DNA of 36,889 nt from assembly GCA_022579005.1 (NCBI GenBank), contig MU401765.1, positions 1 through 36,889 on the forward strand, read 5' to 3'. This document shows positions 1 to 12,559 of this stretch, one piece after another (the stretch's first letter is position 1; the number at the start of each line of letters is the position of its first letter). Both the position numbers and the translations under genes were made by a program. This stretch comes from Poronia punctata. Its lineage: Eukaryota > Ascomycota > Sordariomycetes > Xylariales > Xylariaceae. The notes below the pieces were generated by a model. The model saw nothing but the letters and a program-made list of their open reading frames with translations. It was not told the DNA's origin and ran no database searches.

Positions 1-3000
1 AATAATAAAAAGCTTTTATATTAATAAAATAAGCTATATTAAATTATTAAAGCTATAAGTAATATACGCTATAAGCTTGCTAAAATAAATAAATAGTAGC
101 TATATAGCTACTATTTTATAAAGCAGCTTTAAGCTTTTTATAAAAATAATAAAAAAGTATTAAGTACTAAAAAATTTTAACTTAAACTTTTAAACTATTA
201 AAAATATTTTTTTTAAAAATAAGCTTATTAATAAACTAAATTTAAAACTTTTAGTAATAAATAATAACTTTGCTTTAAATTTTTATAAAAACTATAATTA
301 CGTTAATAGCTTTTTTAAACTAATAAATTTTAACACAGTAGCTATTAACTACGTTTATAAGTTTAGTATAATATAAAATTAACTAAATACCTTTATTTAC
401 AATATGTTTTGTTTTAAAAAACTTAGCTAGCATTACTTATTTAATAAATTTAATTTTTAGCTTTTTAGTCTTATACTGCTTTTAAAAAAAATAGTAAAAT
501 AACTTTATAATATAAGCATTACGCTAGCTTTTTACTTTTAAAAGCTTTTTATTTATATATTTCTTTTATACTTATTACTAATTCTGTTTAATTTTATTAT
601 TTTTAAATATTCTTTATTTATTTATATATTAAAATTAACAACTTGCTTTTAAAAAATATAGCGTTAATACTTTTTTTATGTTTTATATTAATTAAAATAA
701 AAAGTATACTTTGCTGCTTTTAACTGTTTATTTTTTAATATTTTTATTTAATATTTTAAAATATATGTCTTTATTTTATTTTTTATATAAATTAACGCAA
801 TACTTAGTTTTTTTAAATATCGTTTTTACTTTTTTGCCTTCTTTTTTTTTATTTTATATATAATTACTAAATTTTTTTTTTAAAGCTTTATTTAATAAAC
901 TATTTATACGTTAACTATATAAGCTTTTTTAGCAATAATATAAATATTAGCTTATATACTTTAAAGTTAATAATAAATATAAAGCTTTTAGTTAAATTAA
1001 ACGCTATAAGTTGCTATATTTTAAAAAGTAAATTAACTATATTATAAAAAATATAAAATATGCTTTAAACTATAAATATATAGTTTTTATAAAAACTACT
1101 TTAAAGCTCTAAATTAAAAATATACTTAAAAAATAGCTATATGCTTAAGCAAGTATTTATATTTAATTTAATAAAACGCTTTTTATAGCATATATAAAAA
1201 ATAATATTTAGTTAGCTTGTTTATTAAATTAAAAGCGCTTTATACTAACGCTAGTTTTATAATAAACGTATAAAATATTTACTTTATAGTTTACTATTTT
1301 TATCTTTAATATAAATAAGCTTTAAGTTAAAGTTTTCTTTTTTATTAAAGCTTTTATAAGCTTAATAATATATTTTAAAGCATTACTAGCAATATAAAAA
1401 AATAAATAAACTAGCTAGCAAATATAATGCTTTTAAGCAATATTATTAACAACTTTAGTTTTTAAAGCTTTAAGCATTTTTAATATATTAGCACTTACTT
1501 AATTAATAAAAAATTAATATAATACTTTTACTTTTTACTATTTAAAACTAAAAACAGTTTTTATATTTCTTTTTATAACTAGCTAAGCTTTGCTTATTTT
1601 TTTAGCTAAGCTTAGTAACTATTTTTTATAAATAATATTAGTACTAAAGTTTTTATTAATTACGTAGTTTATATTAGTATTGCTTTTATTTATTTTTTTA
1701 AATTTTAAAGTATTTATAGTAAAGCGTAGCATTAATTTTAAAATAATAAAGTAGCAAAAAATATTTAAAGACTTAAAAAAAAGCAAAAAGGTAAATTTTT
1801 TTTTTTTAGCTTTTTAATACTTTTTTTACTACTTTTTTAATAAAAACTTATATTAGCTTAATAAATTATAAATAATATATAATTTTAAGTTATTACTAAT
1901 AAGCTAGCCTTATAAAAATTGTTTAATTTAATAAGCAAACACTTAGAAATTATAAGTATGTTATAGTAATTTATACTTATAATTTTAAGCATTTAATAAA
2001 GCAAATTTTATTAAGTTTTTTTACTTTAGTTTATTATAAAAGAAACTAAAAAAAAATACTTATTATAATTTTATTTACTTATAGTATACTATACTTATAA
2101 AAAACAGCTTGCAAACTTACTTTTATTTTTTTAATTTATTTTTATACTTATACTTTTTTTTTAAAAAAAAAAAACTTTTATTTTTATTTTTTTATTTTTA
2201 ATTTGCTTAGTATTATTATTTACTTTATATATTTAATTTATTACTTTTACGCTATAGTAAACTAGATTTTAGTGCTTAAAAAGCTAGCCTTATAAAAGCG
2301 TTTAGCTTTTATTTATTTTTAAAAACTTTTATTTATACTTATAAATATTTAGTAAGCTTACTTTAAGCATATTAACTTATTACTAAGCTATATAAAACTA
2401 TAAAGACTTTTAAGTAGTAAAAATATTAATAATAATAAAATTAACTCCTTACTTTTTAATAAAAAGTATTTAAATTTTATTTTTTAAAATATATAATAAA
2501 AAAAAATATTTAGCTTTTAGCTTAGTATACTAATTAAGTACTACTATTATAAATAGCTTTTTAGCAGTAAAATTATAATAAGTATTTATTTAATTTTAAA
2601 AAACCAACTTAATATTTTAATTAAAAATATGTTTAGCTAGGCTATAAGCATATTTTAAAACTTTTTATTTAAGTTTTTTAGTAGCTACTTAAAAAAATAA
2701 TTATAATAATAATTTAAAAAAAATATAATTAATACAAAGCTTTTAGTTTTAAAAAGATATATTAGCAATAATTATTAAACTTTTATTATAATTAGTTTAT
2801 ATTAGTAAAAAGCTTATATATTTAATTTAATAAGCTAGGCTTTTACTTTTAAATATATATAAGCAATAAAGCTTTTAGTAAATATTTAGCTATTAAAAAC
2901 ATATAAAGCTTTTAAATAATATAGTTAATTTAATGCTTAGCTAAGCTTTTAAAGTAAGCTTATTAGTATTTATTATATTAGTTATATAATTAATAACTAA

Positions 3001-5034
3001 ATATAAAGCTTTATTAAAATAAAAAAGCCTAGTGCTTATATTAGCTATACTTTAATAAGCTTTACTAACTATATTGTTTATATTTAACTTAATAATTTTT
3101 AATATTTTTACTAAGTTAACTTAAAATTTAAATTTTAAAAGATTACTTATTAAAATATATATTATATAGCTATATAAAAGCATACTTGCTTTTTTATAAA
3201 CAAAGCATATTTTTAATTTTAATATTAATATTTTATACTTTATAAAACTAAATATTAATAGCTTTTATAGCTTTGCAAATTTATATAATAAAAACAATAA
3301 TAAAATATAGTACTAATATAAGCTAAAGCACTTAATTAATATAGCGCTTAAAATTTGCTACTAAAAATAGCTTACTAATAAAAAAGTAGCAATTATTATA
3401 AAATATTTTATAAAAAGCTATTATTTTAACTTTTGTTTTAAATACTTTACTATAGCTATTAAACTTATATAAAAGGTTTATTTTATAAAAACTTAAGCTT
3501 AAAATAAAATTACTTATAACTTATAATAAAAAGCTATTATTTATAAACAAATATTAGCTTATTTTATTTTAAAATATTATAAAAAGCTTTAGTAGTATAT
3601 TATAATAGTTAATTATAATTAAAAAGTAACGTTTATTATTAATAGTTTAAATATATTTAAATAAAGTACTAAGTATATTAAAAAAAAACTATACTAAGTA
3701 TATTTAATTGTTTTTATTATATTGCTTACTTTAAAACATGTTATAATAGTGCTTTTATTAATATAGTATAAAAGCTAAAAATATAAAATGCTTAATATTA
3801 TTTATATAGTTTACTTATTTAAAGTTTTAAACTAGCTTAATTTTTTAACTACTAGCACTTATAATAATTATTAACTTTAAAATATAGCTACTTTATTAAT
3901 AGCACTTAAAAATATAGCTAAAGTTTATTTTACTAAATAAAAAACTATATTAGCAAAGCTAAATTAATAAAAAGCCTTGCAATTTTAAACCCTTATAATA
4001 ACTATAACTAGGTTTACTAAACTAAATATTTAAACTACTTTAAAAGCTTTACTATAATCTTTTATAAGTATAGTTTTAATTACTTTTTTATAAAAAGATA
4101 TTAATATAATAAGCACTTTATTTAAAGCATTAATAATATGCTTATTAAGCAAAAAGCCTTTTATTAATAATAATTATAACTAAAAGCTAAAAGCTTTACT
4201 AGTTAAAAAGTTTTTAAAAAAAGTATAATAGTATTAAACTTAGTATAAGCTTTATAGTTTTTTTATAAAAGTAAATAAATATATACTTAAACTTACTATT
4301 AAAAATATTATATTATAGCAATATTAACAAAGTACGCTAAAGCAATTTGCTACTAATATAAGTTTAAGTCTAGCTACTACTTTATATTATAAAGTTAATA
4401 AAACTTTTTTATAATATATAACTTGTTTTTAGCTTATTTATTTTTATAAGTAAAAAAGTTAAGTATAGTACTATGTAAATATAGCAGCTTTTAACGCTAT
4501 AATAGCTAAAACAAAGTTTTAGCAACTAAAGCAAGCTACTATTAAAGGTAATAATAAGCAATTTTAATAGCTAAAACCTTTAATAGCTTTAAATAGCTAT
4601 AAAAAGCTTATTAAATAATAAAATAAAAAAGTATTATATTAATTTTACTAAAAAAAAAGTTTTTATAATATATTAACTTATTTTAGCTTTAAAGTGCTAA
4701 AAACAGCAACCTTTTTTAGCTAAAAAAGATTTTAACGTAATTAGTATATATACTAGTTATGCTTTACGTTATAAAGTAACTATAAAACTAAAAAAAGCTA
4801 GCTTAATTTTTATTTTTATATATATAGCTATTATTTTTACATTACTTTTTAAACTTTAATACTTAACTATTTATTATATATATAATATACTAAGTTATAC
4901 TTTTTAAAATACTTTTATAAAGCTGTAATTAATATAAAGCCCTTAAAACCTAGTTAATGCGTTTACTTTAGCTAGACCTTTTTTAGTATAAAGTTAAAGT
5001 AATTTTTAGAAATCTTTAATTTTATCGCATTATA
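1..5034. other. RIP-degraded AT-rich repeat DNA, not assigned to a family
   Basis: This is 5 kb of almost pure A+T with AAGCTT, TAGCTA and TATAAA words and nearly all C in CpT context, the same mutational state as the copia relics to the right. I found no LTR pair, no tandem array and no intact reading frame. On the + strand two stretches read with fewer stops than their surroundings, about 2993-3430 and about 4640-4860, but stop spacing alone is not significant at this composition and neither translation matches a family I know. The right border is set where the similarity between element A and its inverted copy B stops. This stretch may hold the 5' part of element A broken by another insertion, or an unrelated transposon that truncated it. 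Confidence 0.5.
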
Positions 5035-7800
5035 AAAGCACTACTATATTAATAAAAAAAACTTAAAAAACACTTTTAATACTAAAAAAGTTTGTTTTAT
5101 ATATAAAAGCTTTTATAATTTACTTAATTTTTAGTATTTCTTTTATAAAAACGCTAGTAAAGATTTTATAATAAACACTTAAATTGCTAACTATATTAAG
5201 CTAAAAATAAAATATAACTTTAAGCTTAAAATCTTTTTTAAAGCTTATAAAACTATAAAAATAAGTATAAAAAAATTAAAATTAATAAAAAGCCTATAAA
5301 AAAAACAACAACAGGTTATTACTTGCGCTAGCTTTAAAGCAAGCAAATAGTAAAAAGGTAGCTTATATTTTTTAAAAAACTTTATTATTTTTAACTTAAA
5401 ATCTACTTTTTATATTTTTAATAAAATAAGTTATTTTTATAACGTTAATAAGGTACTTAATAAAAACTTTATATATACTAATAATATAATTATGCTAATT
5501 TAAGCATATAAAAACGTTAATATAATAATTTAAAGCATTTTAAAGCTTTTTACTTTTTAGCTTAAAAATATAGCTTATTATAAAAATCTTATAACTAATT
5601 TTCTTTTATTTAAAACTTTAAGTTTAAAAAAAGTTTAATAAAATATAAAGCTACTTAAAAGCTACTTTTAAAAAATAAACAGTTTATAGCTATACTGTAT
5701 ATAAAACTAATATAAACAGTATATTTTAAAATATTTACTTTTAAATATAAACAAAGCTTTTTTTTATGCTTAAAAAAACTTGCTAATAATATATACTAAA
5801 AAATTAGCATTTAAAGCAAATTTTCTTTAATAAAACTTTTAACTTAGATATTTAAAACTTAATGCTATTTATTACTTAGTTAGCTAAGCAAAAAAAGTAA
5901 AAATTAGAAAATCCTTAAACTAAAATATAAAACTAATAAATTATTTAAGCTATATATATAAAAAGCTTAAAAACTAAATTAATAAAGCACTAAAAAAATA
6001 GCTAAACTGTTTATTTAAACGTATTACTATAAACTAGCACTTATATAATAAAAGTATTAAAAGTAAAGTATTAATATTACTTATAATTAAAAAATATTTA
6101 AAGTATTTGTTTAATTATTATTTACTAAACTTTAAAGTAAGCATAATATTAAAAACACTTAAAGTTTTTATATTAAAAGTTAAAATAGTTTATAGTAAAT
6201 AAGTTAATATAATTAAATTATATAAGTAACTATTATAGTTTTATAAAGTTAAAAATTATTTTATTAATAAAAATTTTATTATACTTAAAATTTTAGCTTT
6301 AAATATTTAAGCTTAAAATAGCGTTGCTAAGCAGTTTAGCTAAATAGTTAAAAAGTGCGCTTAGTATATAAAAGCTAGCATAAAGCTTTTTAAAAGCTTA
6401 TAAGTTAAAATTAATAAAGCTGCTATATATTTAGTAAACTAAATACTTAAATATATATTTAACTAAAAAACTTTATATAAACGTTTTTATATTTACTTTA
6501 GCGCTTAAAATAGCTATATTAAAACTAAAAACCTATATTTAAATTATTTATAAGTTTATAAATATAAAGCCTATACTTTTACTACTAATATAAAAAAAGA
6601 AAAAACTTTTAAAACTAAACTTTAAAGCTTAAATAAGTTACTTTATTAGCTATAAGTTAACTAATATATATAAAATTTAAAACCTTTTAACTAATTATAT
6701 AATTTATATTAAAAATATAAAATTTAATAAAAACTAAATATTTAATAAAAAGCTTAAAAAACTAAAAAATAAGTTTTAAATACTTAATTACTAATTTTTT
6801 ACTAATTTTTTAAACAAACCTTTAATGTTTAAAACTAAGCTTTATAGCTTTAATTTTTATAAAAATTAAAAAAATATAAAAGTTTTAAGCATAATTTAAA
6901 TATTATTAATAATATAAATAATAAGCAAGCTATTAAAAATATAGTAAACTTTAAGTTTACTAAAGCTAATTACTTTTATATTAAGTTAAAATTTTAACTT
7001 TATTTATTACTTTTATATTTATTTTTAAATACTATAATACTTATAATACTTATAACCCTTATAATAATTAAAAATGCTAATTTTAATAAGCATTATAATA
7101 ATCTTTTGCTTTACCTTTATAAAAACTAAATAAAACCATTTATTAATAAGTGTTATAATAATTTTTTAACTTGCTTTACTAAGCTTTATACTAAATTATT
7201 AAAATTAAGCTAATAAGCTTATATTAAAGTAAATAAACAAATAAAGTGCTAAAAAGCTATGTTTAATAATAAATGCCTATATACTTTTAAATCTAAGCAT
7301 AATATACTAGTAAATAAAGCTAATAAAGCAAAAGCGCTAAAATAATTTTTTTACTATTTTAAAAGCACTTTTTAAAAAAGGAAAAATTATAAAAAATAAC
7401 TATTATAGTTATACTTTAAAAATAAGTATAAAATAATATTTTAATATATTAAAGCAAGCTTTTACTTTTTTTACGCTTTTATAAAAAGCTTTTAAGCTAT
7501 TTTGTAAAAAGTAAGTTTATAAAAGCTAAAAAAGTTTAGTTAAAAAGTTATAATTAAATAAGCTTTTAAAAAACAGTTACTGTTTTTATAGCTAAAAATT
7601 AATAAATTTTAAACTATATATAAATATATATTTATAAGTTTAATAAAAAAGGCTTTTACTTAAAAAGCAAAGCTTAGTTAGTTATATATAGCAATTAATA
7701 GCTTATATATAAAAGTAAAATAATATACGCTTTTATACTTATAAGCAAATCTTTTAAAGCTTTTATAGCTATTATAGCTAAGTTTAACTTTAAAATAAAA

Positions 7801-8890
7801 CAATATAATATAATTAACGCTTTTATTAACGTAATAGTTTATAAAAATATATATATAAAAATGCTTTATAAGTATAAAAAGTTTAGCTTTATTTTAAAGC
7901 TTTTTAAAATATTTTATAGTTTAAAAAGATTATTGCTTTTATAGCAAAAAAAACTTATATTTATGCTTAAAACGCTTAGATTTAAGCTAATACTTTGTTA
8001 GCCTTATTATTATATAAAAAACAAAATTTTTATTTTTATTTATATTAACAACTTTATAGTTGCTTACTAAAAGTTTTTAAAAATTAAAGCTTTTAAAAGT
8101 ATTAAAAATTAAAAAAATAATATTAACTAATAAAAAGCTATGATTTAAAGTAGCTTTTAAAAGTAAACATTATTTATAATTATTAATAAAGCTTAATTTA
8201 GCTATTTTAGTTTGCTTATATTAAAAAAATATATAAGTTAAATAACCTTTTTAATAAAATGCTTTTTATACTAATAAAATCTATTAAGCTGCTTTTTTAT
8301 AATAAAATAGCTACTTTAATAAAATTTGTTACTATTAATAAAAAATTAAATTTATTATATAAATAGCAATTATTATTAAGCTAAATATAGCTTTTGCTGC
8401 TTTATAACTTTTAAAATTTAATAACAACTTTTTTTAAGCTTACTAAGCTATTATTAACTAAATATTAAACTATTCTTATATAAATTAATATTTTACTTTT
8501 TAATATAGTAATAAAAATAAGCTTAATATAGCTAGTAATTTAATTTTTGCAAATAATACTATTAATTAAAAAAGCTTATAAGCTTATGCTATAACTTTTT
8601 TAAAAAAACTTATTAGCTAGCAAGCTAATAAATAAAATATAGTGTTTATTTTTACTACTAAAGCAAAGCTTTTTACGCTAGTTTAGGCTGTAAAAAAAGC
8701 TATATTTATTAGTTAGCTTATTTATAAGCTAAGTATTAATTTAAAAACTAAGTATATTATTATTTAATATTATAACTAATAAATAATTAGTTTAGTTAAT
8801 AAAAATATTACTATACTAAAAATAAAATTATAGTATATTAATATATATAATTACTAGTTATAGTAAAAAGTAATTAATAAAATACTTTAA
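7801..8890 (+). pseudogene. pol: Copia pol relic A: reverse transcriptase and RNase H, RIP-inactivated
   Basis: From 7801 the frame reads QYNIINAFINVI, matching the copia RT block normally written Q-Y/M-D-x-x-N-A-F. It continues with an LYGLRRSPLLWQKKL-like block (YSLKRLLLL, stop, QKKL) and reaches YINNF at 8041-8055, the copia YVDDF catalytic box with both Asp codons turned to AAC. Further on, 8528-8560 reads ASNLIFANN (copia S-D-A-S-F-A-D-N of RNase H). It is followed by ISWQANK-type and TTKAKLFTL (T-T-E-A-E-L-L-A-L) blocks, and a TKYIIIQYYNQQ block for the I-Q-C-D-N-Q-Q site. Stops are mostly TAA/TAG, explained by CAA, CGA or TGG plus RIP. The intact enzyme would copy element RNA into cDNA in virus-like particles. 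This copy has lost its catalytic aspartates. Confidence 0.85.
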
Positions 8891-9177
8891 GTAGTTTATA
8901 TACTTATAAATTTAATAATAGCAAATAGTTTTATAAAGTTATAAGTATATAATAAGTAGTTAAGCTTTTTATAGCAAGTTAACTTAGTTAATATAAAAAC
9001 AATATAGCTTTAAAAAAAGCTTTAACTAGTTACTATAAAAGTGCAAAAAAAGTAAATAAATTAAATAAAAAAACTAAAAACACTACGTTCAAAATTATAA
9101 ATCTTTGTTTATTATAATTTAAAAGCGTTATTTTAGCTATAAAATAGTTTAACAAGTTAGTTTATTTTAAAAGAATA

Positions 9178-9396
9178 TATTAAATCTAATAAGGTATAAA
9201 AAAACTAAAATTAATATAATGCTTACATAGTAAAAATAATATAGCTAAGGTAAAAACTACTATAAAAAAATCCTTTTATAAAGGGTTTTCCTTTACTTAT
9301 TTAATATAAAAAAACTTTGCAATAAAAAAAAATACTTCTTTTTATGCATTACGCAATATAATTATACGTTATAAGCTATATTGCTAAGTTTTAACA
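9178..9396 (+). repeat. 3' LTR of copia relic A
   Basis: The 219-bp segment begins TATTAAATC (from TGTTAGAAC by RIP, as element B's right LTR shows) and ends GCTAAGTTTTAACA. It is the reverse complement of both element B LTRs, with internal landmarks such as the AATATAATGC block and the ATATTGCTAAGTTTTAACA terminus. It is preceded at 9170-9177 by a purine run (AAAAGAATA) that fits a polypurine tract on the + strand. No second copy in direct orientation was found to the left. Confidence 0.8.
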
Positions 9397-12300
9397 TAAG
9401 CTACTTAGTTAGCTATACTGCTATTAACTAATCTATAACTATATATATATTAAATATATATAATTAATTAATATATATATATATAACTAGTTTATAAATA
9501 TACGTTGCTTAACTTTTATAGTTAAGCAATATTTATATTTATTTTAATTATATATATATTAAGCAGTTTAACTTGCGCTTTATTTATAATAGCTATAAAG
9601 TAAATTGTATTTATTTCTTAATTAAGCAGTAACTAAAATATACTCTATATACTTTACTTTTTTATTATTATATACTTTTTATTTTAGCTTTATATTTAAT
9701 ATAATAATTATTAAACAACTTAAAAGTATTTTTACTTAGTAGTATATAAATAATATATAGTATATATACTTTGTATTAAGTATACACTTTTTTTATTAGT
9801 TATTATATATAACTTTATTAGTTATTATATATAACTTTATTATAAATAAACTTAAAATAATTGCAGCGTAATATATAAAGTGCGCGGTTAATCTTTTAAT
9901 TAATGCGCTATATATATTATATTTTTTAGAATAAGCTTTGCTTATTTATTTAATATTAAATTAATTATTGCTTTTTTTGCTAATATATATTAAACTCTTT
10001 TTAATTTTAGTAGTACTTATTTTAATATTTTTAATATAAATTTATTATATATTATATACCTTTTATTTAAATTAAATATTTTAATAATATAATAAAGCCT
10101 TTTTAACTTTTATGGTATATAAAGAAAAACACTTTAAAATAAAACTTAATTTTTAAATTAAACTTAAAATCTAGTAAACTAAATATAATTAATTAAAAAG
10201 AAATTTATTAGTATAGTAAATAAAGTAAATACAAAAAATAATTTAAAGTAATTAGTACTTTTAGCTTTTATAGTTATATTTAGCTAAAGGTTTTATAGAC
10301 CTTTAAAAAAACTTATACTTAAAACTTTATTTAATTACTTACTTTATAGTTAAATGTTATATTTATACTTTATACCTTATTAAATATAAACTTTATATTT
10401 TTACTTTTAAAAAGTTTTTAAGTACTTTAATTTTTTATTGTTTAACTATATATCGCTTATATATTAGTTAAATATACTTTTATTAATATTTTAGTTAAGT
10501 TTATATATCTTTAGCGCTTAAAATATTTAATTTTCATATACTAGTTTTTTTATATACTTATATTTTTTAATTACTAGAAGTGTTTTTTTCTAAATACTAA
10601 CTTTTTAGTTTAAATTAGTATTTTAACTACTAGTTGCTATAGCTTAATTAAAAAATAATATATATATATATTATTTATTTATCTTTTTTTATTTTTATAC
10701 TAGTTATCCTAGCTGATTATATAATCCTTTTTATAAGTATAAAAAGTAAACGTTTTTTGCTTATATTATAGGTTTCTTTTACTTTTAACTTTTTAAATAA
10801 CTTATATATATAAGCTATTTTCTTTTTAACGCTTTTATTATATATACTATACTAACTTTATGCTTTTTATATTTAAAGCTTTTATTCCTTTATATTTTTA
10901 TAACTTTAATAAGTATATATAGTAATATTAACTAATAATGTTTATATTGTTCTTTATTTTCTTTATTTTTTTATTTATACTATATCCTTTTTATATTAAC
11001 TTATTTTTTGTTATATATTATTTTAAAATAGTTTTACCTTACTTTTACTTTTACACTTTATGCTTTTTTTATTTTTATAAGCTTTGCTTTAATACTAATG
11101 CTATTTTTTATATTGCTTATTGCTACTATTTTACTTATATTTATACTAGTATTACTACTACTTTAGCTTGCTAAGTAGCTTACTATACTAATAACATTTT
11201 TTTAAAGAAATTACTACTTAGTTTTAGTTTTATAAAGCTTTTAAATTTAAGTAAGTTACTTATATATATTTCTATTATATAATTATATTTACGCTTTTTT
11301 AACTTTTAAATATTATAAATATAATTTAAATACGTTTACTATATTAAAAAACCAATTATTGCTTTTTCTTTTTATATTAATATTTTTATTATTTTTTTAA
11401 TTACTGTTTTTCTTTTTTGCATTAGTTTTTATATTATTTTTTTAGTTTATTTTCTAGCTTAATAAATTAAACTTTACTTTTAAAAAAAAAGGTATTATAT
11501 AAGCTTTTATTTTTTTATTTTTTCTAAAAAAGATTTAAAACAACTTTTACTTTTTATATTTTACTTTGCTTTTTATTTTTCAACTTTTAGTATTGCTTTT
11601 AGATTTGCGTTTGCTTTTGCTTACTATATGCTTTACTTTTTTAAACTTTTGCTTAATAAGCTTAAAGAAAAAAATTATACTACTGCTTTTTCTTTCTTTT
11701 AAGTACTTAGGTTTTTAATAGTTAGGCTTTTTATTAAAATTATTAAGCTGTTTATTATAATGGTAAAAAAGCTTTAATTTTTGCTCGCATAAGCTTTTTT
11801 TCAGGTTTTTTTTAATGTTTTTAGCTTAATACCTTTACGGTATTTAGCTTTATAGCTTACTTTAAGTGCTAATAGCGCTTTTTTCTTTATTACGCTACTT
11901 ATTATTATTTTATAAATGAAATTATTACTATAAAACCCTTTTTTATTTTTATTTCCTATTTTTATATTACTTTTAATTGTTGCTATAAAGTAAATATTAG
12001 CTATTTTAATATAGCTAGTGCTAGCCTTTAATTATATTATTTCTATTATTATAGTTATTATAGTTATAAACTAATATAAGTACTTTTTATATATACTTTA
12101 TTATATTTTTATATTAACTTAAACTATATAGTAATATTAAGTTATATAACTTTATTCATTGCTTTTATAAAGCTTTATGCATTAAATAAATTAAATGTTT
12201 TTAAAATAATGCTATAAGTTTTTTTTAAATAATTATTATGCTGATTAACTTTATATTAGCATATTAGTAAGCTTTGCAATACCTTTTGCTTTTTTAATAT

Positions 12301-12559
12301 TTATTAAATTAAGCTGCTAATTAATATATAAGCTTTTTAAAAATGTATTATATAAGTAGTTAGCTTAAAAGTTATTTATTTAAAACATAAGTCGCTAGTT
12401 TAGCTTAAAGGTTGTTTAAAATTAAGTAATATTAGCTTAACCTTTGTTTATTACGTTTTTTATATTTTATAATATATTTACTATTTAGCTTATATATACT
12501 TTTTAACTTATTTCTCTTTATACTTTATATTATATGCTTTTTATATATATTATATATAT
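9397..12559. other. AT-rich degraded DNA between copia A and copia D; T-rich top strand
   Basis: The 3.2 kb holds a palindromic TA-rich run (about 9430-9490), a tandem duplication of a 22-bp TTAGTTATTATATATAAC-type unit (9795-9840), and a long stretch in which the + strand is T-rich and the - strand A-rich (about 10.6-12.1 kb). On the - strand the codons from 12031 down to about 11804 are open for 75 codons without an ATG. A neighbouring frame continues to about 11530 with a lysine/serine-rich composition and few stops. I recognise no family, and an open run of that length is expected a few times by chance in this window. The 3' LTR of copia D should lie just left of 12560 but I could not delimit it. 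Confidence 0.4.
9795..9840. repeat. Tandem duplication of a 22-bp AT-rich unit
   Basis: Two adjacent copies of ATTAGTTATTATATATAACT(TT) are perfectly repeated. The unit contains the short palindrome GTTATTATATATAAC. Nothing suggests a function, and slippage in AT-rich DNA is enough to explain it. Confidence 0.8.

Larger units (their letters stand above)
5035..9396 (+). mobile_element. Ty1/copia retrotransposon relic A, 5' end missing
   Basis: This is a dead LTR retrotransposon on the + strand. It ends in a 219-bp LTR closing with TTTTAACA. Its reverse complement aligns with element B throughout: A coordinate x pairs with B coordinate about 29938 minus x until B's insertion at 24036, then pairing resumes at B 26625 and ends near A 5035 / B 27450. 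Copia RT and RNase H blocks at 7801-8890 fix the family and strand. Gag and protease are not recognisable. The copia order (integrase before RT) would place integrase at roughly 5.5-7.5 kb, but I cannot show its motifs. No 5' LTR is seen in the window, so the element is truncated, or its left part was displaced by whatever occupies 1-5034. It is heavily RIP-mutated and cannot be functional. Confidence 0.85.

Noticed and set aside
2993..3430. Possible + strand coding relic
   Set aside because: About ten in-frame stops in 146 codons is close to the chance expectation for this base composition, and no family motif was found.
10938..11174. 78-codon + strand frame rich in Phe, Tyr, Ile and Leu
   Set aside because: Low-complexity translation of T-rich DNA. 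The - strand of the same stretch is at least as gene-like, with lysine-rich runs, and no start context or family match is seen.
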